From positions 1 through 53,844 of the forward strand of contig JAFXQR010000023.1 of the NCBI GenBank assembly GCA_017526985.1: a stretch of 53,844 nucleotides of DNA. Direction: 5' to 3'. Every line of letters starts with the position of its first letter. Within the stretch, counting starts at the first letter, position 1. The notes beneath the pieces were generated by a model. That model ran no database searches. It was not told the DNA's origin and was given only the letters and a program-made list of their open reading frames with translations. The translations under genes and the position numbers were made by a program. Origin of the DNA: Lachnospiraceae bacterium (lineage in GTDB: Bacteria > Bacillota > Clostridia > Lachnospirales > Lachnospiraceae). Shown in pieces: positions 16,861 through 25,108 of the stretch.

Positions 16861-17158
16861 TGTGTGGATCTATATTGCGGTCATGGCGGTGGTCACATAC
16901 CTGATCCGTATGCTGCCGCTGACGCTGCTGCGGAAGGAGATCAAAAACAAGACGCTGAAATCCTTCTTGTATTATGTGCCGTATGTGACGCTTTCGGTCA
17001 TGACATTTCCGGCTATCCTGTATGCCACCAGAAGCATCTGGTCCGGCGCGGCGGGGTTCTTAACGGCATTGTTCTTTGCCTATCGGAAAAAGAGCCTGCC
17101 GGTGGTAGCGGTATGTGCCTGCGCTGTGGTTTTTCTGCTGGAATTGGCAGGGGTATGA
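16841..17158 (+). CDS. azlD: AzlD-family branched-chain amino acid transporter subunit
   Basis: The 105-residue small membrane partner of AzlC has about four hydrophobic spans and the family-like VTYLIRMLPLTLLRKEIKNK and LYYVPYVTLSVMTFPAI stretches. GAGGAGGGAG before the ATG at 16841 decides the start; the gene begins inside azlC, an arrangement that fits translational coupling and equal subunit supply. The pair would export valine, leucine or isoleucine. Substrate is from the family, not shown here. Confidence 0.93.
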   Translation: MTDLCHNVWIYIAVMAVVTYLIRMLPLTLLRKEIKNKTLKSFLYYVPYVTLSVMTFPAILYATRSIWSGAAGFLTALFFAYRKKSLPVVAVCACAVVFLLELAGV

Positions 17159-17176
17159 GCGGAACGGCACAAGCAC

Positions 17177-17205
17177 TTGAATTTTTTCGTATTTTATGGT
17201 ATAAA
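17177..17205 (+). promoter_or_regulatory. Predicted promoter of the activase-like gene
   Basis: TTGAAT (17177-17182) and TATAAA (17200-17205) are 17 nt apart, and TGG immediately before the hexamer gives an extended -10. It starts transcription about 55 nt before the GTG start. Confidence 0.7.
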
Positions 17206-17266
17206 TATTGTGTTTTTTGGTGAATACAGAACTATTGGAAATTGCAACAGATAAGAGAGTTTTGAA

Positions 17267-20200
17267 GTGGAAGAGAAGAATCAGATCTATCATGTCGGCC
17301 TGGATATCGGTTCGACAACAGTAAAAGTAGTCGCCATCGGTCCGGAAGGAAAGGTGGTATATTCGGAGTACCGCCGCCATCATGCGGAGGTGCGTCAGGT
17401 ATTGGAACAATTGCTGGGAGAACTGGCGGATACCGTCGGCAATCCGCAGTGTACCATAGAGATCACCGGCAGCGGCGGTCTGCAGCTGGCAGAACGCCTG
17501 CACATTCCATTTGTGCAGGAAGTGGTGGCTGTGGTCGGTGCCGTACGGCAACTGTATCCGCAGACGGATGTGATCATCGAGCTGGGTGGAGAGGATGCAA
17601 AGCTGGTATATCTGACCGGTGGTGTGGAACAGCGTATGAATGGTATCTGCGCAGGCGGTACCGGTGCATTTATCGACCAGATGGCATCGCTTATCCAGAC
17701 GGATGCGGCAGGACTGGATCTGCTGGCAAAAGATGCGCATGCAAAATATCCCATCGCGGCACGATGTGGCGTATTTGCCAAGACGGACATCCAGCCACTG
17801 ATCAATGATGGTGTGGCCAGAGAGGATCTGGCGATCAGCATTTTCCAGGCAGTAGTAGATCAGACCATCTCGGGTCTGGCTTGCGGACGCCGTATCAAAG
17901 GTAAAGTAGCATTTCTGGGCGGACCGCTGCATTTCCTGCCAAGATTGCGGGAGCGTTTTGCGGATACTCTGCACCTGAGTCCGGAAGAGACCATCGTACC
18001 GGAAAATGCGCATCTGTTTGCGGCCCATGGTGCGGCCATTCACGGACAGCGTGGCGGCGCAGTATCCCTGGAGGAGATCCGGGAAAACTTAAAGCATGTG
18101 GGTACCGGTATGGAGTTGGAGCACCTGCAGTGTTTGTTTGAGACGGAAGCAGATCTGGAAGCATTCCGGGAACGCCAGCGCAGCAACCGTGCGCCGGCGG
18201 GGGATATCAAAGAGTATCATGGCAACTGTTTTCTGGGCATCGACGGCGGTTCCACAACGACCAAAATGGCATTGCTGTCGGAAGACGGGAAGCTGTTGTA
18301 TTCCTATTACGGAAATAACAAAGGTGACCCGGTAGGGTGCGTAAAAGAGGCTATCCGCGGCCTGGCGGAAGTGATGCCGAAGGATGCAAAGATCGCACAC
18401 GCATGCTCTACAGGGTACGGTGAAAAACTGTTAAAAGAAGCATTCGGGCTGGATGAAGGCGAGGTGGAAACCATCGCGCACTATTATGCGGCACGATTTG
18501 TAGATCCGGAAGCAGACTGCATCATCGATATCGGCGGCCAGGATATGAAATGCATCCGTATCAAAAACGGCAGCGTGGATTCCATTCTGCTGAATGAGGC
18601 GTGCTCATCAGGCTGCGGATCGTTTATTGAGAATTTCGCGGATTCCATGGGATATACGGCGAAGGCGTTTTCCGAGCTGGCACTGAAGTCAAAGATGCCG
18701 CTGGATCTCGGAACCCGTTGTACGATCTTTATGAATTCCAATGTAAAGCAGGCGCAGAAGGAAGGTGCTGCTGTAGAGGATATTGCGGCCGGGCTTGCTT
18801 ATTCGGTTGTAAAAAACGCTCTGTTCAAGGTTATCCGTATGACAGACCCGAAACAGCTGGGCGAGCATATTATCGCACAGGGTGGTACATTCTTAAGTGA
18901 TGCGATCCTGCGTTGTTTTGAACTGGTATCGGGGCGGGAAGTGATCCGTCCGGCAGAAGCAGGACTGATGGGCGCGATGGGTGCGGCGCTGATCGCAAAG
19001 GAGCGTTGGACGGGTGGTGTATCGTCCATGTTGAGCTTTGAAGAGATCGCGGATCTGACCTTTACCACATCCCAGTCCCGCTGCAAGGGCTGCCAGAACC
19101 GTTGCCGTCTGACCATCGGACAGTTTTCCAACGGACACCGGTATATCACCGGTAACCGCTGCGAGCGTGTTGTAGGGGGCGGCGGCAAGAAGAATGACGC
19201 GCCGAATCTGTTTGAATATAAGCGGAAGCGTATGTTTGATTACGAACCTTTGGATGCGGTAGAGGCGCCCAGAGGTGTGATCGGTATTCCGCGTGTATTG
19301 AATATGTATGAAAACTATCCGTTTTGGGCGACCTTCTTCAAACATCTGGGATTCCGTGTGGTATTGTCGCCTTTCTCGGATCAGAAGCTATATCGTTTGG
19401 GCATGGATTCCATCCCCAGCGAATCGGAATGCTATCCGGCCAAGATGGTGCACGGACATATCGCGTGGCTGGTGGAGCAGGGGATCGATCAGATCTTCTA
19501 TCCGTGTGTGTTCTACGAGCGTAAAGAAAATGCCAACGCGCAGAATCACTACAACTGCCCGATGGTCATTTCCTATCCGGAGAATATCCGCAATAATATG
19601 CAGATCATCACGGAGAAGAATATCAACCTGATCTCTCCGTTTATCGCCTTTACGGATGAACAGGTGCTGACAAAGTGTCTGGAAAGCGTTATGGCAGACA
19701 TTTTTGCAATTGGAAAAAAAGAAGTCAAAGAGGCGGTACATGTCGGCTGGGAAGCGCTTTTGCAGTGCAAGAAGGACATAGAAGAGGAAGGCCGCAAGAC
19801 CGTAAATTGGCTGAAAGAAACAAAGAATCATGGTATCGTACTGGCAGGCCGTCCGTATCATCTGGATCCGGAGATCAATCATGGTATTCCGGAAATGATC
19901 CAGGGGCTGGGCTTTGCTGTACTGACGGAAGACAGTGTGGCAGGACTTGCGGATGTGGAAAGCGGTCTGCGTGTAACGAATCAGTGGACTTATCATGCGA
20001 GATTGTACGCGGCAGCGGAATATGTGGCTACGCAGGATGTGCTGGATCTGATCCAGCTGAATTCCTTCGGCTGCGGTCTGGATGCCGTTACGGCAGATCA
20101 GGTGCGGGAACTGCTGGAGAAACGTGACCGTTTGTATGCATTGCTGAAGATCGATGAGATCAGCAACCTGGGTGCGGCGCGTATCCGTGTGCGTTCCCTG

Positions 20201-21517
20201 GCAGCGGCGATCCGTTCCAGAGATTGTCAGGAGCGTCCGAAAAAGATCGAACCCGTGGAATATCCGCGTGTGGAATATACCAAGGAAATGAACGACGCGG
20301 GATATACGATCCTGTGTCCGGAGATGTCTCCTCATCATTTCGAACTGGCAAAGACAGCATTCCAGACATGCGGTTATCGTCTGGAACTGATGAAGAATGA
20401 GAATCACAATGTCATCGATATGGGACAGCGCTATGTCAATCATGATGCTTGCTATCCGGCGATGATCGTGACCGGTCAGATCATGGATGCAGTGTCTTCC
20501 GGTGATTACGATACAAAGCGACTGGCGGTGATGATGGTACAGACCGGCGGCGGCTGCCGTGCGTCCAACTATGTGGGCTTTATCCGTAAGGCGTTGAAAG
20601 AGGGTGGCTACGGACACATTCCGGTCATTTCGTTGAATGTAAACGGTATGGAGACCAACTCCGGTTTCACTCCGTCCGTGACTTTGTTGTATAAGGTGAT
20701 GCAGGCTGCGATGTACGGTGATCTGCTGGCCAATATGCGCTATCACGCCAAGGCTTACGAGGTGGAAGAAGGCGCAACGGAAGCTATGTATGACAAGTGG
20801 CAGCAGAAGTGCATCGAGTCGATCAAGAAGCACAGCAGTATGCATACTTTCTATAAGCTCTGCCGTCAGATGGTCAATGATTTTGATACCATCGAGCTGC
20901 GTACGGATATCGTAAAGCCAAAGGTCGGTATTGTCGGTGAGGTACTTGTGAAGTATATGCCTCTTGCGAATGAGCATCTGGCAGATCAGCTGGAAAAGGA
21001 AGGTGCGGAAGTGGTCATGACCGAGATGATCACCTTCCTGGAGTATTGTTTCTCCGGCGCGATCTATCGCGGAAAGAAGCTGGGTAAGAGCAAGAAGGCG
21101 GCTATGGCCGCACGCTTTGGTCTGGGACTGGTGGACAGCATCAAGAAGAAGACCGATAAGATGCTGGAAGACAGCAAACACTTTACTCCGGCGGGGCGCT
21201 TAAGCCAGATCAAGAATTTTGCTATGGAGATCCTGCAGCAGGGTAACCAGACAGGTGAAGGATGGTATCTGCCGGGCGAGATGATCGAGCTGATCCATCA
21301 GGGTGTAAATAATATCGTCTGTGTGCAGCCTTTCGGATGTCTGCCGAATCATATTGTAGGTAAGGGCGTAACCAAAAAGGTTAAGGAGAAATATCCGGAA
21401 GCCAATATCGTAGCGATCGACTATGACCCTTCCGCAAGTAAGGTGAATCAGCTGAACCGTCTGCGTCTGATGCTGGAAGTAGCCCAGGAACAGCTGCGGG
21501 CATCGGAAGGAAAATAG
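17267..21517 (+). CDS. Giant 2-hydroxyacyl-CoA dehydratase activase-like protein (two ASKHA ATPase domains plus DUF2229-type region)
   Basis: This 1416-residue protein has two BadF/HgdC-type ATPase domains in tandem: GLDIGSTTVK (11-20), ELGGEDAKL and NGICAGGTGAFIDQ in the first; GIDGGSTTTKMA from about 325, DIGGQDMKC and NEACSSGCGSFIEN in the second. The Cys-containing loops match those that hold the bridging 4Fe-4S cluster in activases. A CKGCQNRC motif (Cys606, 609, 613) opens the C-terminal half, which resembles DUF2229 and HgdB-like regions (IGIPRVLNMYENYPFW; later SGDYDTKRLAVMMVQTGGGC). Activases inject an electron into dehydratases by ATP hydrolysis. Here no separate dehydratase gene is near, so activator and acceptor may lie in one chain. 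The substrate is unknown. The GTG start has only weak AGAG before it. Confidence 0.93.
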   Translation: MEEKNQIYHVGLDIGSTTVKVVAIGPEGKVVYSEYRRHHAEVRQVLEQLLGELADTVGNPQCTIEITGSGGLQLAERLHIPFVQEVVAVVGAVRQLYPQTDVIIELGGEDAKLVYLTGGVEQRMNGICAGGTGAFIDQMASLIQTDAAGLDLLAKDAHAKYPIAARCGVFAKTDIQPLINDGVAREDLAISIFQAVVDQTISGLACGRRIKGKVAFLGGPLHFLPRLRERFADTLHLSPEETIVPENAHLFAAHGAAIHGQRGGAVSLEEIRENLKHVGTGMELEHLQCLFETEADLEAFRERQRSNRAPAGDIKEYHGNCFLGIDGGSTTTKMALLSEDGKLLYSYYGNNKGDPVGCVKEAIRGLAEVMPKDAKIAHACSTGYGEKLLKEAFGLDEGEVETIAHYYAARFVDPEADCIIDIGGQDMKCIRIKNGSVDSILLNEACSSGCGSFIENFADSMGYTAKAFSELALKSKMPLDLGTRCTIFMNSNVKQAQKEGAAVEDIAAGLAYSVVKNALFKVIRMTDPKQLGEHIIAQGGTFLSDAILRCFELVSGREVIRPAEAGLMGAMGAALIAKERWTGGVSSMLSFEEIADLTFTTSQSRCKGCQNRCRLTIGQFSNGHRYITGNRCERVVGGGGKKNDAPNLFEYKRKRMFDYEPLDAVEAPRGVIGIPRVLNMYENYPFWATFFKHLGFRVVLSPFSDQKLYRLGMDSIPSESECYPAKMVHGHIAWLVEQGIDQIFYPCVFYERKENANAQNHYNCPMVISYPENIRNNMQIITEKNINLISPFIAFTDEQVLTKCLESVMADIFAIGKKEVKEAVHVGWEALLQCKKDIEEEGRKTVNWLKETKNHGIVLAGRPYHLDPEINHGIPEMIQGLGFAVLTEDSVAGLADVESGLRVTNQWTYHARLYAAAEYVATQDVLDLIQLNSFGCGLDAVTADQVRELLEKRDRLYALLKIDEISNLGAARIRVRSLAAAIRSRDCQERPKKIEPVEYPRVEYTKEMNDAGYTILCPEMSPHHFELAKTAFQTCGYRLELMKNENHNVIDMGQRYVNHDACYPAMIVTGQIMDAVSSGDYDTKRLAVMMVQTGGGCRASNYVGFIRKALKEGGYGHIPVISLNVNGMETNSGFTPSVTLLYKVMQAAMYGDLLANMRYHAKAYEVEEGATEAMYDKWQQKCIESIKKHSSMHTFYKLCRQMVNDFDTIELRTDIVKPKVGIVGEVLVKYMPLANEHLADQLEKEGAEVVMTEMITFLEYCFSGAIYRGKKLGKSKKAAMAARFGLGLVDSIKKKTDKMLEDSKHFTPAGRLSQIKNFAMEILQQGNQTGEGWYLPGEMIELIHQGVNNIVCVQPFGCLPNHIVGKGVTKKVKEKYPEANIVAIDYDPSASKVNQLNRLRLMLEVAQEQLRASEGK

Positions 21518-21562
21518 AAAAAAGAGTATCAGTCAATATAACCCAGAAGGGAGATGAATCGA

Positions 21563-22417
21563 TTGAGCAAGCAGCAGAGAAGGAACATCATCATTGTGTC
21601 GATTCTGTTTCTGGCAGCGATCATTGCAGGAATTGTTATGATGCCGCAACCGGAAAAGCACGAGACGATCAAGGCTGCCATGCGTGACGCTGTTTTGCAC
21701 GACGAGAACAAGATCGATTTCTTTGGTTTTGCCGTGGATCCGTCCCTGGTATCCGGCTACATCGTTACGGGAGTGTTGCTATTCCTTGCGCTGCTGATCC
21801 GGATCTTTGCCATCCCGAAATTTAAGATGGTACCGGGGAAGTTTCAGTTTCTGATCGAGCAGTGGGTAGGCATCTTTGACGGGCTGGCAAAGACAAACTC
21901 CCCCCATAAAAACGGCGCGTTGGGCGCGTATATTTTCGGCGCGGGTACCTATATCTTTGCGGGTACCATGTTTGAATTCTTCGGCATTCAGGCCATCACC
22001 ACCGAAGGGCACAGTATTTCTTTGCCGGCACCGCTGGCGAATATCAACGGTGCGATCTGCATGGGCTTTTTGTCCTATCTGTTTATTTTATCCGGCGGTA
22101 TTCTGGTGAATAAGATCAAGGGCGTGGGAAAAACTTTAAAAGAGTTTTCCCTGCCGGTTTCTATGACATTCCGACTGTTCGGCGCACTGCTTTCCGGTAT
22201 GCTGACCACGGAGCTGGTGTACTATTACATCAACTTAAGTTTTGTATTGCCGGTGATCGTGGGGCTTTTGTTTACGGTGCTGCACGCATTGATCCAGGCC
22301 TATGTCCTGACCATGCTGACCAGCGTATATTACGGAGAAGTGACCGAGGTCAGTGAAAAGAAAAAGGAACCGAAAAAGAAGAAAAAAGACATTGAAGTCA
22401 CAGAGAGCGCAGTATAA
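21563..22417 (+). CDS. atpB: ATP synthase Fo subunit a
   Basis: The 284-residue membrane subunit forms the ion half-channels against the c-ring. The essential Arg is at 204 in PVSMTFRLFGALLSGML, and Gln245 in HALIQAYVLTMLTSVYYGE matches the last conserved helix. The C-terminus ends with a lysine-rich tail (EKKKEPKKKKKD). The TTG at 21563 is preferred because AGAAGGGAG lies 9 nt before it; an in-frame ATG at 21554 directly abuts that site. It is first in the atp operon; no atpI precedes it. I see no clear promoter in the 45 nt after the activase gene, so reading through from there or an internal promoter is possible. Confidence 0.96.
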   Translation: MSKQQRRNIIIVSILFLAAIIAGIVMMPQPEKHETIKAAMRDAVLHDENKIDFFGFAVDPSLVSGYIVTGVLLFLALLIRIFAIPKFKMVPGKFQFLIEQWVGIFDGLAKTNSPHKNGALGAYIFGAGTYIFAGTMFEFFGIQAITTEGHSISLPAPLANINGAICMGFLSYLFILSGGILVNKIKGVGKTLKEFSLPVSMTFRLFGALLSGMLTTELVYYYINLSFVLPVIVGLLFTVLHALIQAYVLTMLTSVYYGEVTEVSEKKKEPKKKKKDIEVTESAV

Positions 22418-22463
22418 AAAAGATTAAGTATAGAGCAAGAATAGATAACGGAGGGTAAGAAAA

Positions 22464-22835
22464 ATGAGACAGTTAAAGAAAATGGCAGTTATGTTGGCAG
22501 CAGTGATCCTGCTCATCGGTGCGGTGGCTTCCGTAAGCGCATTGCAGGCAAAAGCGGCGGATACTGCGGAGACGGCGGCAAGCGCGGAAGCAGAAGCGCC
22601 GGCAGATAACAGCACCGGAATGAAAGCGCTGGCGGCATCCATCGCCATTGGTCTGGCAGGTATCGGCGGTACCATCGCGATGGGTATGGCGATCGCAAAA
22701 TCCAACGAAGGTGTGGCACGCCAGCCGGAAGCGGCAGGTAAGATCCAGACGCAGTTGATGCTCGGTCTGGTATTTATCGAGACGGTTGTTATTTACGCAT
22801 TGATCGTAGCCATCCTGATCGTCTTTGTATTATAA
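22464..22835 (+). CDS. atpE: ATP synthase Fo subunit c with N-terminal extension
   Basis: The 123 residues contain the normal two-helix hairpin at about 53-123, with the RQP loop at 86-88 and the ion-binding Glu106 in VFIETVVIYAL. Subunit c usually has 70-90 residues. Here about 50 residues are added in front: a basic start, a hydrophobic segment (8-26) and ALQAKAA, which looks like a signal peptidase site, then an Ala/Glu-rich stretch. Thr107 and Tyr111 fit the polar set of sodium-binding c subunits, but the helix-1 Gln of those proteins is Met here, so ion choice is open. The gene starts after GGAGGG with good spacing and lies between atpB and atpF. Confidence 0.95.
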   Translation: MRQLKKMAVMLAAVILLIGAVASVSALQAKAADTAETAASAEAEAPADNSTGMKALAASIAIGLAGIGGTIAMGMAIAKSNEGVARQPEAAGKIQTQLMLGLVFIETVVIYALIVAILIVFVL

Positions 22836-22872
22836 AACCGGTTGTTGAATCACTATTCGGAGGAATTGGGTT

Positions 22873-23367
22873 ATGCCGTTGGGAATAGATTTTACACAGA
22901 TATTGCTGCATTTTTTCAATGTGATCATACTGTTTGTCGGCTTGTATATCCTGTTATACGCGCCGGTGAAGGCTTTTATGCAGAAACGCAGCGACTACTA
23001 CGCGGATCTGGAGAAGGATACCAAAGCAGCGCTGGAAGAGGCGAAAGCAAAAAAAGCAGAATATGAGGAAAAGCTGGCAGCTGCTGATCAGGAGATCGAA
23101 GAGAAACGCAAAGCTGCCAACAGTGAGATCGCGGCGATGAAGCGGGAACAGAACGAGGCTGCCAGAGAGGAAGCCAGAAAGATCCTGGAGAGCGCAAGAG
23201 AAAACGGTGAGAAGCAGAAGATGATGATCATCAGCGGTGCCCGTGAGGATATTGCGCACATGATCGAGGAGGCAGCGCGTAAGGTAATGGCGGGAGAAGA
23301 AGCCGGCGATCCTTACGAGGATTTCCTGCGGAATGCGGAAAGGAGCCACGCAAATGGCCACAAGTAA
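22873..23367 (+). CDS. atpF: ATP synthase Fo subunit b
   Basis: The 164-residue peripheral stalk subunit has one N-terminal membrane span (about 8-30), then a long charged helix rich in Ala, Glu and Lys that forms the dimer with its partner b, and an end (DIAHMIEEAARKVM) like that which contacts delta in other enzymes. GGAGG precedes the start. The next gene begins 14 nt before its stop, so there is no room for a separate atpH here. Confidence 0.96.
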   Translation: MPLGIDFTQILLHFFNVIILFVGLYILLYAPVKAFMQKRSDYYADLEKDTKAALEEAKAKKAEYEEKLAAADQEIEEKRKAANSEIAAMKREQNEAAREEARKILESARENGEKQKMMIISGAREDIAHMIEEAARKVMAGEEAGDPYEDFLRNAERSHANGHK

Positions 23368-25108
23368 GATACCAAAAGCCGTTCTTTATGCTGCAGTCGA
23401 GCCCACGGCGCAGCAGCAGGAGGGGCTTTTACAATTTCTGGAAAAGAAATACGGCAAGGCGTATGAGCTGGACTGGTGCGAGGATGAGAGTACCGGCAAG
23501 GGCTTTCGGCTGGTGGTGGGAGACGAAGTGTATGATCACACCAGGGAAGGCCGCTTTTTGCAGTTAAAGGAGAGACTGGGTGAGCTGCTGCTGGCGGATG
23601 AGGAAGAGGATGTGATCACCCTGTTTAAGTCCTCCATTGACAGCTGGAATGCCGAGACGGTTGCGGAAGAAGAAGGCACGGTACTTTCCGTAGGGGACGG
23701 TATCGTATTTATTGATGGTCTGGGCGGTGCGGAATACGGGGAGATCGTGGTATTTGAATCCGGCGTAAAGGGAATGTTTCAGGACATCCGGCAGGATACC
23801 ATGGGCGTGATCCTGTTTGGTGACGACAGTGAAGTGCGTGTGGGCAGCCGTGTGCGCCGGACCAAAAAGACGGCAGGTATCCCTTGCGGAGATGCGTTTC
23901 TCGGTCGTGTGGTCAATGCGCTGGGCGAGCCGATCGACGGCATGGGTCCCATTGTAGCGGATGATTACCGTATCGTGGAGGTACCGGCAGCCAGCATCAT
24001 CGAACGCCAGTCTGTGGACACGCCGATGTATACCGGCTTGCTTACGATCGATTCTATGTTTCCCATCGGACGGGGACAGAGAGAGCTCATCATCGGGGAC
24101 CGGCAGACAGGCAAGACCACCATTGCGGTGGATACGATATTGAATCAAAAGGGCAAGGATGTGATCTGCATCTATGTGGCGATCGGACAGAAGGCCGGTA
24201 GTATCGCGCAGCTGGTCGGAAACTTAAGGAAAAAGGGCGCGATGGATTACACGGTGGTGGTCAGTGCGACGGCCAGTGAACCGGCACCCATCCAGTATAT
24301 CGCACCGTATGCGGGAACATCCCTGGGTGAATACTTTATGCATAAGGGTAAAGATGTGCTGATCGTATACGATGATCTGTCAAAGCACGCCATAGCCTAT
24401 CGTGCGTTATCCCTGCTGCTGGATCGTTCTCCGGGACGTGAGGCCTATCCCGGTGATGTATTTTATCTGCACTCCCGACTGTTGGAGCGTTCCGCGCATT
24501 TGTCGGATGCACTGGGGGGCGGCAGCATGACGGCGCTTCCCATTGTGGAGACGCAGGGTGGGAATGTGTCGGCCTATATTCCGACCAATATCATATCCAT
24601 CACGGACGGGCAGATCTTTTTGGAAAGCGATCTGTTCTTTGCGGGACAGAGACCTGCTGTAAATGTCGGTCTTTCCGTATCCCGTGTGGGTGGCGCGGCA
24701 CAGACCAAGGCAATGAAAAAGGCGGCAGGTTCGATTCGTCTGGATCTGGCGCAGTACCGTGAGATGGAGATCTTTACACAGTTTTCCAGTGACCTGGATG
24801 AAACCACCCGACGGCAGTTGATGTATGGACAGGGACTTATGCAGCTGCTTAAGCAGCCCCAGGGACATCCGTTCGCGTTGCATGAGCAGGTGGTGATCCT
24901 GGTGGCGGCGACAGCGCATGTGATGCAGGATGTGGATCCGCAGAAGATCCTGGATTTCCGTAAGGACCTGCTGGCATATTTTGAACAGAAAAAAGCATCC
25001 CTGATGCAGCAGATCGATGCAGAGGGAACATTATCGGATGAACAGAAGGCGGAGATCATAGAGACGGCAAAGGAGTATCTTGAGCTGTGGCAAACGGCAG
25101 GGAAATAA
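23354..25108 (+). CDS. atpA: ATP synthase F1 subunit alpha with fused delta (OSCP) C-terminal domain
   Basis: The 584 residues exceed normal alpha (about 500-510) by an N-terminal block. Residues 8-80 align with the C-terminal domain of subunit delta: AVLYAAVEPTAQQQEGLLQF fits the VTSA...L..QQL.KI pattern, and GFRLVVGDEVYDHTREGRF fits the signature G-x-I-x-x-G-D-x-V-x-D-x-S-x-x-G-R-L. Alpha proper starts near 85 (EEDVITLFKSSIDSWN), with Walker A GDRQTGKT (248-255), GRVVNALGEPIDG and PAVNVGLSVSR with the arginine finger Arg444. AAAGGAG 8 nt before the ATG decides the start; the gene overlaps atpF. The helical N-terminal domain of delta, which holds alpha's N-terminal helices in other enzymes, is missing. 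The fusion is in frame without any sign of frameshift. Confidence 0.95.
   Translation: MATSKIPKAVLYAAVEPTAQQQEGLLQFLEKKYGKAYELDWCEDESTGKGFRLVVGDEVYDHTREGRFLQLKERLGELLLADEEEDVITLFKSSIDSWNAETVAEEEGTVLSVGDGIVFIDGLGGAEYGEIVVFESGVKGMFQDIRQDTMGVILFGDDSEVRVGSRVRRTKKTAGIPCGDAFLGRVVNALGEPIDGMGPIVADDYRIVEVPAASIIERQSVDTPMYTGLLTIDSMFPIGRGQRELIIGDRQTGKTTIAVDTILNQKGKDVICIYVAIGQKAGSIAQLVGNLRKKGAMDYTVVVSATASEPAPIQYIAPYAGTSLGEYFMHKGKDVLIVYDDLSKHAIAYRALSLLLDRSPGREAYPGDVFYLHSRLLERSAHLSDALGGGSMTALPIVETQGGNVSAYIPTNIISITDGQIFLESDLFFAGQRPAVNVGLSVSRVGGAAQTKAMKKAAGSIRLDLAQYREMEIFTQFSSDLDETTRRQLMYGQGLMQLLKQPQGHPFALHEQVVILVAATAHVMQDVDPQKILDFRKDLLAYFEQKKASLMQQIDAEGTLSDEQKAEIIETAKEYLELWQTAGK

Noticed and set aside
19388-21181. 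Minus-strand frame of 597 codons opposite the activase gene
   Set aside because: Shadow of a conserved coding sequence; His/Gln/Ile-rich composition and no recognisable domain.
23333-23620. Alpha fusion as an assembly or frameshift artefact of a broken atpH
   Set aside because: The frame is continuous through delta-like and alpha parts with a good ribosome site, and the gene overlaps atpF, leaving no remains of a delta N-terminal domain.
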